NCBI GenBank assembly: GCA_947579665.1
Contig: CANPUZ010000058.1
Coordinates: forward strand, 372,001-436,000
Reading direction: 5' to 3'
DNA: 64,000 nt
Source: Sympetrum striolatum
Taxonomy: Eukaryota; Arthropoda; Insecta; Odonata; Libellulidae
Every line of letters begins with the position of its first letter. The stretch's first letter is position 1. The notes under the pieces were generated by a model. The model was not told where the DNA came from. It made no database searches and worked only from the letters and a program-made list of their open reading frames with translations. The position numbers and the translations under genes are program-made. Below are positions 1 to 9,404 of the stretch, piece after piece.

Positions 1-184
1 AACTCAACTTCTCTATTCAAAATAAATCTTGATTGGATTTTAATCGAATCAGCTTTCGTTGATAGCGAAGTAAAACAGTTATTGTCTTTCTTTATGAGAG
101 ATATGTCGTACTCTTACAGCATTAATAAAACATTCTAGAATCGTATATTAAAGTTTTGAACGAAATCATAATAATATTATGCTA

Positions 185-842
185 TCTATAATATAAAATA
201 GAGTGTGTGTGTGTGTTCGCTAGAAACTCGAGAACCGAGAGTCGCACAACTTTGAAATTTTCTGCATTATTAAAAGTCGACCCCGCGCAGAGTATAGGTT
301 ACTTTTTATTTCCCTAAAGTCCACGGTTCGAACCCAGACGCGTCAAAACGTTTCCATAAGAAATACACGTAGAGGTCATTTTTTCGTTGCAGGGTTCATT
401 TATTTTGCAAAATTAAATTAAAAGTAATGGTCCTAGAAAGACGAATCAAGCACCAAAAGAAGGAAAACAGAATAAAAATTCTTATTTTGGTCGTGGAATA
501 TCGTTTACTATTTGAAATTGCGAAAGGTTTGATAAAATACGTGAATATTTTATCGAAATTTTGAGGTCGTAAACAAACCATCACCCTGACGACCAAGGCG
601 ATTGTTGTGTCCCCAGCTCATGTATTTATCCGTAAGAACACATTGAGAAAATATGCCCTCTTCAAATTAATGCTAAGAATAAGTGATTGATTAGATGAAG
701 AGGGAGAAATTTGAGGAGATATTAGTAACTGAAGCTATGAACGATATACTGTGAGGAATCGTGCGTAAAAACATACGAATACCAGTATTCAAGAAAGATT
801 TTCGAATTTTATGGAAGCGTCTGTAGCAACCAAGTTTTATTC
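185..842 (+). mobile_element. Helitron-like family C, copy 1
   Basis: The left end TCTATAATATAAAATAGAG followed by a GT run is a typical animal Helitron 5' end, and the next 60 bases (CGAGAACC...TTTGAAATTTTC) match the usual post-terminal Helitron block. A B-box-like GGTTCGAACCC lies at 325-335. The interior carries the block shared by families B, C and D (CACCAAAAGAAGG, TTATTTTGGTCGTGGAAT, GTAAACAA). The tail from about 700 to 842 matches 28380-28556 in another copy. No Rep/helicase coding is present, so it is non-autonomous. No clear CTRR 3' end is visible; the right limit is set by homology. Confidence 0.6.
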
Positions 843-930
843 CATCATCTTCTGGTATTCTGCTTGTCGGCAGGTCCCATATACCACAACTGCTTCCACT
901 TAATCCTGTCCCGGGCCTCTTTGGTCTTCT
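843..930 (-). pseudogene. LINE-1-type 3' end relic (RTE/Jockey-like C-terminus)
   Basis: Read on the minus strand, this encodes TKEARDRIKWKQLWYMG and a short tail with a stop, followed by GACCTGCCGACAAGCAGAA. That resembles the terminal codons and 3' end of the LINE at 2395-4140 (GACCTACCGAAAGGTAGAA). A related piece (TKEEWIKWKQL) lies at 7345-7625. It is 5'-truncated to under 100 bp and abuts the 5' end of the next Helitron-like element at 935. Confidence 0.5.
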
Positions 931-934
931 TGTA

Positions 935-2061
935 TCTATTATATATAGATGCTTCTCCGGATTCATTCATGTATATAGGTATATAGGATACAAACTCACA
1001 GGCTAAACCACAAGCGTCTTTGACTTGAAATTTTTACGACGTATTGGCCATAACGTTCAACCTCCAGAAAAATTGCGATTTTGAACCTCAGTGTCATGGG
1101 TTCGATTCCAGAGGACCCTAAAGTCCCGATTTTTCCCGTTTAAATGCATTGCTTTGATTTTCGGGAATTAAAAAAAATACTTTCCTGATAGGTAGAGAAT
1201 CAAAACTCAAGGAGCCAATATATATAGTCTTGGTCTTTCTAAAACATTGATGAATTTTACGGAGAATATCCTGGGTTCGATGCTAGGTCGAGGCAAAAAT
1301 CGGCCGTTTAAAATGCATTGTGGCGATTTTTAAGATTTTTTTTGGACCATTTCCCAATGGCATGGAAACTTGAAATTCGGCATGAAGTTGGAGATCATAA
1401 ATATATTTCATAATCAAATTTTACATATTCGCTGATGGTCCTTGGTTCGATCCCAGAGAGCCATTTACGTTCCTCAATGCATTTTTTATGGAGATAACAG
1501 AAAAAAGTTTTAGGTACTTCCCGGCATGATATCGACTTCAAAATTTGTATGAAATAAGATGAAGTCCTAATAAGTCGTTATGTACAATCATAGCTGCCAA
1601 TATGTCCTGGGTTCGACACCAGGCGTCTCTACAATCAGTAAATTATCCGATTTTTAAGAATTAATTTAAACCCTTTCCCAATAATATTAAATCATGAAAT
1701 TGGGCATATAGATAGAGATCATACATAAATTTCATTAACATGTTTTATATTTCCTAGATCGTCCTTGGTTCGAATCCAGAGAGCCATTTACATTATTGAA
1801 AAATAGGACGTCGTTTGAGGCAGTTGGAGTCAATATTTCTGCTTGAATTTTCACACATAGTTTGAGATGGTTATGTTCTGTTGTGCTGCATAGTAAGTAT
1901 GACCTTTAAGACCCGGGTTCGATGACAGACGATTAAATTGCAGCGAATTTTAAGAATATTTTCAATCCTTTTTATTTCTTTTGAGGACCGTCCCAATGTG
2001 ATGCCGACATGAAATTAGTGTTGTCGATCTGCTTGCAGTATGCAAGCTACATTTTACTCGT
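935..2061 (+). mobile_element. Helitron-like family A, copy 1 (B-box array), near full length
   Basis: The 5' end is TCTATTATATATAGATGC, then CTTCTCCGGATTCATTC, seen in every A copy. The body is six diverged homologous units, each ending in a T-arm-like hairpin with GGTTCGA at 1099, 1274, 1444, 1609, 1767 and 1916. The spacings shrink steadily: 175, 170, 165, 158, 149. The 3' end has a perfect hairpin GCTTGCA-GTA-TGCAAGC (2031-2047), then TACATTTTACTCGT, as in the copy ending at 53356. The end is ACTCGT rather than the canonical CTRR. There is no coding capacity. Assignment to a rolling-circle class is by end structure only. Confidence 0.6.
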
Positions 2062-2394
2062 ATAATATAATACTCATATAGTATAATACCCCCCATTGAA
2101 CCAACGAATAACTGTTTGCAAAGCAACTTTTCTTCCGAAACCATCTCTAAATCTTCGCGATTCATTCAACTCGAAAAACACACATTAAATCACAAACACT
2201 TATTAAACAAAGATATATGCGCGTTGGAGGAAACTGAACATCCCAATGCTGTTAAAAAATATACCAAATCATAACTCAGCTTTTCTTTCATAACATAATA
2301 ATGCATTGATGTATTCCACATCCTTTTTGAAGTATGATTTTATTTATGCACGCAATGTGTACTGTAATCTGGATTAATTTAGTTATTCTCTTGG
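2062..2394. other. Unassigned spacer
   Basis: AT-rich sequence between the family A element and the LINE relic. I see no gene, terminal repeat or tandem repeat in it. Confidence 0.4.
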
Positions 2395-2472
2395 GACGGA
2401 AGACGCAAAGATGAGGTTTGTGAAAGAATAGGACAAGGAAGCCTTTGTGAAGCGAAGGGAATTGATGACGTA

Positions 2473-3222
2473 TGTCTATGTAAGAACCCTGAAGGCCGCC
2501 TTTCGGCGTGTGGCAGGGGGTGCAGGTACCTTGACTCTATTTTCCCAAACGGTTGCTTTCGCGTATACTTCGCGGAAAAAATGAATTTTTGTAATCGTTC
2601 CGTTCCAGCATCTATTTCCCTAATCTATCTCGTAGTATCAGATCATATAACAGGGTTATATCTATTAAGAACGTAATTTATCTGAACTTATTTAATAAAT
2701 TTGTCTTCTGTTATGATTCCCTCTATCATCTGAGTGACACACTCTGTTTTATCGCAGCAATTCTTTGCCTTTCGTTGTACTTTTTCTAAATCCCGAATAC
2801 GACATTACACTCAAAAGGTGAGGCCTAACTAACGCTAAGTAACATCGCTCGCGAACTCATACCGACTATTCTCTTAACGAAGTTTCTAAAGTGCTCTTCC
2901 ACATATATTATTTCGGATGTGGTTAACTCCATGATAGATTATTCGTCTAGAGTTACTCCAAGATACCGATTCTACTGTCATTAGGTTTACCCCAACGGAG
3001 GCTGTAATCGTTTATTATAGATTTTCTTTCGAAGAAGTTAACTACCGAACACTTTTCTACATTAAGCTCTAATTTCCAATCATAATTTCATAATTCTAAG
3101 TCGTTCGAAAGGGTTAATCTATCCTCTGAACTAACTATTTCCCTGTGAATGACTGTGTCGTCTGCGAATATCCTAACATTGCCTTCAATGTGGTTGCTGA
3201 GGTCGTTGATGTTTACTAAGGT
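2473..3222 (-). pseudogene. Second LINE relic (CR1/Jockey-like RT, 5'-truncated), inserted in LINE-1
   Basis: On the minus strand it encodes the reverse-transcriptase palm with NINDLSNHIEGNVRIFADD: the catalytic FADD codons lie at 3157-3168. WKLELNVEKC and, with shifts, LGVTLDE and a terminal VQRKA-like stretch follow. The 3' end near 2475 has the hairpin GCCGAAAGGCGGC, common at the 3' end of one arthropod LINE group. A candidate 5-bp duplication ACGTA flanks it (2468-2472, 3223-3227), so target-primed insertion into LINE-1 is likely. The frame is broken in several places. The family name is less certain than the RT assignment. Confidence 0.7.
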
Positions 3223-3438
3223 ACGTATTGACAAAGGAATCAGGGAAAGAATGGTGGAATCCCTGGTCTGGAGTGAGTTGCTCTATGGGTGCGAAACGTG
3301 GACTTTAAGAAAGGAAGACGTTTGAAGGCCTTCGAGATGTGGGTGTGGCGTAGAACGGAAAAAGTTGGTTGGGTAGAAAAGAAAGAAGGATGTGTTAGAG
3401 ATGGTTGGGGAGGAGAGGGCTTAGATTGACGTGATTAA

Positions 3439-3989
3439 CCCTTCCTCGACGGTGCGGGGTACTGGAGGACCCCAGAATAGCTAAATTCAATAGAAAAGTT
3501 TTATTTTCAACCACACATGCTTCTTATTCCATGTATTCGTGCATCGATGTTTCTTTTATGTTATGAAATCGAAAGAAATTCGTTTCACTGACTAGTTTTT
3601 AAAATATCTTTATTTTTTCGAATGGGGTACCAAAGTACCCCGCACGGCCACTTTCGCTTGGATTGCTATACGCAATGTCGTGTGATTGTGGCAATTCAGT
3701 CATTATTTATTGCATTAACAGTAATTACAACAGTAAATATGATTAAAATAAGGTTATTCAAATTTAGTTGTACTACACAATCCCATGTTATAGTCATCAA
3801 CTCTAACCCTCAAAGAAATGAAAGATAATCTCGACAAAATAATCAATAATTTATTTTCTAAACATAATTAAAGGTTAAGTAAAAGAAAAAACAAAAAAAG
3901 GACGTAATGTTAGCGAAAAAGGCATTGGGGTCGCCGAGTACCCCACACCGCTGTTTTTGGAAGTTTTCAGGGCACAGTCAAGGAAAGGG
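3439..3989. mobile_element. piggyBac-like non-autonomous element (TTAA target)
   Basis: The left end after TTAA (3435-3438) is CCCTTCCTCGACGGTGCGGGG. The inverted right end reads CCCTTTCCTTGACTGTGC. Subterminal repeats of the type GTGYGGGGTACT..GACCCC are inverted at 3450-3475 and 3930-3950. The right target copy is now TTGA (3990-3993). Removing the element and one TTAA makes the flanking LINE-1 frame continuous (VIKKKKWVG), which confirms the boundaries. No transposase is encoded. Confidence 0.6.
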
Positions 3990-4255
3990 TTGAGAAGAAG
4001 AAATGGGTGGGCCAAATATTGAGGGAAAAGGTTGTAATTGAGGGGAAGACGTTGGAAGGGGTTAAATATGGAGAAGATGGCGGTTGATAGGAATTTTGAA
4101 TGGACCTACCGAAAGGTAGAACACTTATGAATGAATGAACGACACTTCGAAAAGGTGACTCGAGAGTATTTCCAAAATGGAGATCCATCGCCTGTTATAT
4201 ATAACGAGTGAATTCCCCGTCAAACATGACGCTGAAATTGAATTTTCTAATTCAA

Positions 4256-4640
4256 ATAATGATTGACATAAAATGTCGGCTCTTCTATACATTTCTTATT
4301 ATCTTTCCCTTATATTAGTACGAGAGTTCAACAATTACCTTTGGTTGCTAGGGAATTGTTTACGCCCACGAAATCACACGAATATTTCGTCTTTTTTTAT
4401 TTAAATTCTCTCAAATTAGACCAAAATACGGTATTCCACGACCAAAATAAGAATCTTTGTTCAATTTCCGTTCTTTTGGTGCTTGTCTCGACTCTGTAAA
4501 ACAATTCCTTCTAATTTAATTCTTCGAAAGAAAACATGTCTGCAATCGATCTAAACGAACTTTACGTGCATTTCTTATGAGATAGACTATTCGAGTCGTC
4601 TAGAGTCGAACCAAGGATACTTTGGACAGACGAATATCAA
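4256..4640 (-). mobile_element. Family B/C-type Helitron-like fragment
   Basis: Reverse-strand copy of the shared internal block: GGGAATTGTTTACGCCCAC, ATTCCACGACCAAAATAAG, TCTTTTGGTGCTTGTCTCG, and a B-box-like TCGAACCAAGG near 4610. It begins with CATAAAATGTCGGCTCTTC, which also borders the repeat-borne open frame at 38.3 kb. Neither terminus is present. Confidence 0.5.
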
Positions 4641-5100
4641 TGTGTAACACTCTATTGGACCTTTTATCACTCCCATATAATTTATAATCCTATTCTATGT
4701 CGGGAAGTGCATGAAATTAACGATCGTAAATTTCTCCCCTGTATTTCTTACGAGAGTTGGACAAACAAATGAATAAATTTATAAATAAACAAACAACGGT
4801 ATTAACTGTTGATGATGGTCAATGCCCCCCGCCAGGCGAAATTAACGAGCGCCATTTGATAATGAACGCACACAAACTAATTTCAGAGGTTTCCTACGAA
4901 AAAATAAGAAAGTTTCAATAACAAAGACAAATTTTTCATCATTTCCGATAAAAGTGCAGAAAAATGAGTTTGCAATAGGTGTAGAATTACACCGTTATGT
5001 AGCCAAATGAAAGCAATACCGAATTGTAGACACTCATGACTGAATGAACGGGTTCTGTATATATATGTCAAAGCACCTCTGCTAGTATCCAAACTAAATT
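4641..5100. other. Unassigned spacer
   Basis: No gene recognised. Around 5008-5050 a stretch (TACCGAATTGTAGACACTC ... TGACTGAATGAACG) resembles a decayed LINE-1 3' end like the one at 4110-4140. Confidence 0.3.
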
Positions 5101-5504
5101 AGAATTTCAACTACGTCGTCCTCAGACGGTACAGGAAGAAGGAAAAACCAGGTCGGAGTACTCGTTGGCAATAAAAGGTCACCCTAAACTCCTTTTCCGT
5201 TGCCTAGCAATAGTTTCCGGTCCCATGGGAATATGTGTTCTCTCCGAAGAAGGTATCTTTGTGAGGGATGAGCTAAAAAGAAGAAACGGATATGAAATCT
5301 CGGGTGGCAGCCGTTGGGATCGGCTGGTTAAGAAACGAGATATCTTAAAGAAGGGCTTTTCTCGTCCTTCCATTGTACTTCACGGAACGAGCACGATTTT
5401 TGATACAGGAAGGAATGGTGTTGCGACAATGGAAGTTCTTCTTTGGGGTGTATTGGAAGCAGGGAGCTTTAAAAAAAGACTGGTTCCCTTAAGGATATAT
5501 ACCA
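5101..5504 (+). other. Unclassified segment with a 115-codon open frame
   Basis: This segment looks less AT-rich than its surroundings and holds an open frame of about 115 codons (5165-5512, from a TTG; first ATG at 5224). The frame includes VSGPMGICVLSEEG and ends inside the terminal bases of the adjacent Helitron-like element. I recognise no domain. It could be a piece of a host gene or an unlisted transposon, or chance. The sequence CGTCCTCAG just upstream could act as a splice acceptor, but no convincing donor follows. Confidence 0.2.
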
Positions 5505-5850
5505 CTAGCTGAAGCGCCCGTTGATTCTCACTTGGGCAATATAGAAGTGGAATAGAATCGAGTTTTCTGTGCAACGAGTATATGCGATACACAACTTATA
5601 TCCTATTCTATTTTATACGAGAAAATGCGTGGATTCAACAATGGGATCGGTCGTCTGGGGGATGAGTTGTTTACTGCCTCCTAAATTTAGGAAATTCACG
5701 CGTATAATGTCGAATTTCTCGAAATTTCGATTCGTAAACAATATTCCACGGCCAAAATAAGAATCTACATTCATTTTCCTTTCTTTTGGTGTTTGTCTCG
5801 ACTCTGTACGACCATTCCTTCTAATTTAATTCTTCAAAAGAAATAAAGCC
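5505..5850 (-). mobile_element. Helitron-like family B, 3' half
   Basis: The 3' terminus, read on the minus strand, is CAACGGGCGCTTCAGCTAG followed by T, i.e. the canonical CTAG/T Helitron end. Inside are the family B landmarks: GGATTCAACAATGGGATCGG, GAGTTGTTTAC, CCAAAATAAGAATC, TTCTTTTGGTG. It is truncated near 5850, before the B-box-like region. Confidence 0.65.
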
Positions 5851-6093
5851 AACCGATAAAAGTTAGGTCTATGTCTATTGGAAGCTATGAAAAAGTTACT
5901 CGCGCCCTATTTTGTTTAGCGGTTATTCGCGCAATTTATTTTCTAATTAATATTATCTCAAATTCTGCAACTGTCTTGGACGGAGCTAAATGTTGAGAGG
6001 GATTATTAGAGATAACAAGTGAGATAAAATTACGTACTTACCAATAACATTCATGAATTATAACATTTACTTCGTGATCATAGAACACACGAA

Positions 6094-6665
6094 TCTATCT
6101 ATTGAATATAGATGCTTCTCCGGATTCATTCATGGATATATATGTAGATAGGATACTAATTTACAGCCTAAACCACAAGCGTCATCGACTTAAAATTTTT
6201 ACGACGTATTGGCCTTTACGTGAAACCACCAGAAATAATGCGATTTTGAACCTCAGTGTCATGGGTTCGATCCCAGAAGGCCCCAAAGTCCCGATTTTTT
6301 CCATTTAAATGCATTGCTTTGATTTTCGGGAATTTTTAAAAAATACTTCCCGGATAGGCAGAGAATCAAAACTCTAGAAGCCTTTATATATGGTCATGAT
6401 CTATCGAAAACATAAATGACTTTTACTGAAGATATCCTTGGTTCGACACTAGGACAATGCGAATATCTGCCCTTTAAAATACATTGAGGTAGTTTTTCAT
6501 TATTTTTTATTTATTTATTTATTTTTGATGCACTTATCGAAATGATAGGAAGTTCATGCTTGGCTAGAAGATGTATGGTAACAATTGCTTTAAGAAAAAA
6601 AATTTAAATGAGACCGTAGTATTCCTGGGTTCGATGCCAGAGCACATTAAAATTGCTCAGGAACT
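6094..6665 (+). mobile_element. Helitron-like family A, copy 2 (truncated at 3')
   Basis: It starts with TCTATCTATTGAATATAGATGC and CTTCTCCGGATTCATTC. Three units are kept, with B-box-like motifs at 6264, 6440 and 6628 (spacing 176 and 188). It breaks in the fourth unit, where a different repeat (to 7252) begins. Confidence 0.6.
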
Positions 6666-7252
6666 TTTCTTGGGTTTCCCAAATTTGGTGTTACTAATTT
6701 TCACAGAGTCTCATGTAAGCAAAGGAATAATGTTGGGCACACTTCAGCATAAACATTAAAAGCATTGGAAATGTTATTAACTGTAAATTGTACAAAATAT
6801 TAAATTGAATTTATTTAAAACTGTGCTGTTTACACCTAAGGAAAATGCTTTCACAGCTGCAGATCAACAAAACAGAATATTTTCATTAAAAGTATATTAA
6901 TAACGATAGATTTTAGGAAAAACAAAACATATTTCTCCGTGGAATTAGGCGAGATTTTGTGATAATGGAAAGAAAGTTTTGCGAATTAATTGCAAAATAT
7001 CAAAGCTGAATTTGCGCAAGACAAGATGTCACTAGTGATAAAAAATATGACAAAAATTACTTAAATAATACGATTATATATTGTACATTTATTTAAATAA
7101 TACCAAAATTACATTTCCCTCTCTTAAAAGCGAAATTCACCAAAATCCGTGCTTCTCATTAAAAATGTCGAAAATAGCGTTATTTCGCTAAATCGGCCAA
7201 AATTCGCGTTATTTGTGGGTTTCATCGCTTATTGCAAAAACAAACACCTCTA
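6666..7252 (+). mobile_element. hAT-like non-autonomous element, 5'-truncated
   Basis: About 520 bp (6688-7215) match 20360-20885 in the same order, including TTAACTGTAAATT, CTTTCACAGCTGCAGATCA and AGCGTTATTTCGCTAAATCGG. The right end is CAAAAACAAACACCTCTA. The partner copy at 20264 starts with TAGAGGTGTTTG, its inverse, so the complete element would be bounded by TAGAGGTGTTTG-type TIRs, as in hAT elements. I could not define an 8-bp duplication because neither copy is complete. Confidence 0.45.
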
Positions 7253-7344
7253 TCTATACACAATAATATATAAAAGTACGTAGATTTTATGCGAAACATG
7301 AGGGAATCAGAATATTATACACGTCTTGAAAACGTTTTAATACA

Positions 7345-7625
7345 AAACATCACCATCATCTTGTTGTCCATACAATTGTTTCCACTTTATCCATTCTTCT
7401 TTGGTCTCCTCACCTTTCTTCTTCTCCGTTCCTTCGATGGCTGTAATCCCTCTTACAACATGTCCTCCTCTAAGGAGTCTCTTCTCGTCATTCCATTCTC
7501 TCCACACATTTCGAAAGCATCAATCCTCTTCCCATGTTTCGCATCCATGTAACATAACCCTCCATACATTCCACCAATCCTCAGCTCTAGATTAATACAC
7601 ATTTCTTACAGAAGGCTTCCTTTGC
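7345..7625 (-). pseudogene. LINE-1-type relic
   Basis: Minus-strand frames give HGCETW, RIDAFEMCGENGMTRRDSL and TKEEWIKWKQL. These align in order with YGCETWT, LEAFEMW and the C-terminal segment of LINE-1 at 2395-4140. Several frameshifts break it. Plus-strand open frames here are shadows. Confidence 0.5.
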
Positions 7626-7631
7626 CATAGC

Positions 7632-7653
7632 TAGAGGTGTTTGTTTTTCGCAA
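7632..7653 (+). repeat. hAT-like terminal fragment
   Basis: TAGAGGTGTTTGTTTTTCGCAA is the inverse of the hAT-like right end at 7231-7252. It is cut after 22 bases by the 5' end of the Helitron-like element starting at 7654. Confidence 0.4.
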
Positions 7654-8150
7654 TCTATAATATAAAATAGAGTGTGTGTGTGTATGTATGTATGTTCGCC
7701 AAAAACTCGAGAACCGAGAGTCGCAAAACTTTGAAATTTTCTGCATTATTAAAAGTCGACTCCGCGCAGAGTATAGGCTGCTTTTTATTTTCCTAAAGTC
7801 CTCGGTTCGAACCCAGACGGGTCAAAACGTTTCCGTAAGAAATACACGTAGAGGTCAGCTTTTTCGTTGCAGGGCTCATTTCTTTTGCAAATTTAAATTA
7901 GAAGTAATGGTCGTAGAAAGTCGAATCAAGCACCTAAAAAAGGAGAATAGAATAAAGATTCTTATTTTGGTCGTGGAATATCGTTTTTGATTCGAAATTG
8001 CGCACATTTTGATAGAGTACGTGAATATTTTATCGAAATTTTGAGATCGTAAACAACCCATCCCCATGACAATCAATGCCATTCTTGATTTCGAGCTCAT
8101 GCGTAATTCCATAAGAAGACATGGAAAATGAATGCCCAGATACAATTAAT
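7654..8150 (+). mobile_element. Helitron-like family C, copy 2
   Basis: The 5' end is TCTATAATATAAAATAGAG plus a GT/ATGT run, nearly identical to the copy at 185. The B-box-like GGTTCGAACCCAGAC is near 7804. The shared internal block follows (GGTCGTAGAAAGTCGAATC, TATTTTGGTCGTGGAAT, GTAAACAACCCATCC). It stops just before the family A copy at 8168. Confidence 0.6.
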
Positions 8151-8167
8151 GCTGTAGTATATGTTAT

Positions 8168-9404
8168 ATATATTATATAATTCCTTCTCCGGATTCATTC
8201 ATATATATTTAGATACACAGATAGGATACTAATTCACAGGCTAAACCACAAGCGTCATTGATTTGAAATTTTTACAGCATATAGGCCCTAACGTGAAACC
8301 CCCAGATAAAGGCCCGGATAGGTAGAGAATCGAAACTCTAGGAGCCTATATATATGATCAGGATCTATCGAAGACATGAATGACTTTTACAGAAATTATC
8401 TTGAGTTCGATGCTAGGACGATGCAAAAATATGTCATTTAAAATACATTGAGGTAGTTTTTCATTATTTATTTTGATGCACTTATCGAAATGATCGGAAG
8501 TTCGTGCTTGGCTAGAAAATGTATATTAAGACTCGGTTTAAGAAAAAAATTACATGAGACCATGCTGTTCCTGGGTTCGATGCCAGAGCACAATACATTT
8601 CCTCACATAATGAATATATGTGAAAAGTTGGACGTCGTTTGAGGCAGTTGCAGCCAATATTTCTGCTTGAATCTGCTTTGATTTTCAGTATTTTTTAAAA
8701 ATACTTCCCGGATAGGTAGAGAATCGAAACTCAAGGAGCCTATATATATGGTCATGATCTATCATAAACATTAATGACTTTTACAGAAAATGTCCTGGGT
8801 TCGATGCTAGGACAATGCAAACATCTCCCATTTAATATACATGGGGGTAGTTTTTCATTATTTTTTTTGATGCATTTATCGAAACGATAGGAAGTTCTCT
8901 CTTAGCTGGAAGATGTATATTAAAACTCGATTTAAGAAAATAATTTTAATAAGACCATAGTCTTCCTGGGTTCGATGCCAGAGTACATTAAAATTTCTCA
9001 CATAAGGAATATAAGGGAAAAGTTGGACGTCGTTTTAGGCAGTTGCAGCCAATATTTCTGCTTGAATTTTCACACATAGTTATAGATGGCAATCTCCCAT
9101 TTTGCTGCATAGTAAGTAAGACCAGAAAGACCCGGGTTCGATGCCGGGCGGTAAATATATCTCCACATTGGGGTAGTTTATCATTATTTTTTTGATGCAC
9201 TTATTGAAATGATAGGGAGTTCTTGCTTAGATAGAAGATGCATATTATGACTCGGTTCAAGAAAAAAAATATATAAGACTATGCTGTTCCTGGGTTCGAT
9301 GCCAGAGTACAGTAATGCAGATAAAGAATATAAGGGAATACATTAACGCACATAAAGAATATAAGGGAAAAGTAGGACGTCGTTTGAGGTAGTTACAGCA
9401 AATA
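8168..9404 (+). mobile_element. Helitron-like family A, copy 3 (with repeated units)
   Basis: The terminal CCTTCTCCGGATTCATTC lies at 8182-8199. B-box-like motifs occur at 8404 (GAGTTCGA), 8574, 8798, 8969, 9135 and 9293. The unit types do not follow the order in copy 1: units typed by TATCGAAATGATAGGAAG recur, so unit duplication or recombination has occurred. The 9135 hairpin is the strongest: CCCGG-GTTCGATG-CCGGG. At 9405 it changes directly into family B sequence. Confidence 0.6.

Larger units (their letters stand above)
2395..4140 (+). pseudogene. Non-LTR retrotransposon relic (LINE-1), split by two insertions
   Basis: Three plus-strand pieces of the C-terminal part of a LINE reverse-transcriptase protein can be read in order. 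Piece one, 2395-2472, has KEAFVKRRELM. Piece two, 3223-3438, has LLYGCETWTLRKED and, after a frameshift, KAFEMWVWRR. Piece three, 3990-4140, has KKWVGQILRE. It then reaches a 3' end with GACCTACCGAAAGGTAGAA and a TGAATGAATGAA tail. The family is recognisable from YGCETWT...AFEMW...WVGH/QILR (RTE/Jockey-like). A second LINE (2473-3222) and a piggyBac-like element (3439-3989) interrupt it. Stops and frameshifts show it is dead. Confidence 0.75.

Noticed and set aside
1091..1930. The GGTTCGA hairpins as a cluster of real tRNA genes
   Set aside because: No A box at the right distance, no acceptor or anticodon arms, and no T-run after each; only the T-arm-like part is present.
2381..2690. Cysteine-rich ~100-codon plus-strand open frame (EVCERIGQGSLCEAK...)
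   Set aside because: It has no ATG at the start. Its left part overlaps the LINE-1 frame KEAFVKRREL in another frame, and its right part is the 3' end of LINE-2 on the opposite strand, so it is a chimera of two dead elements.
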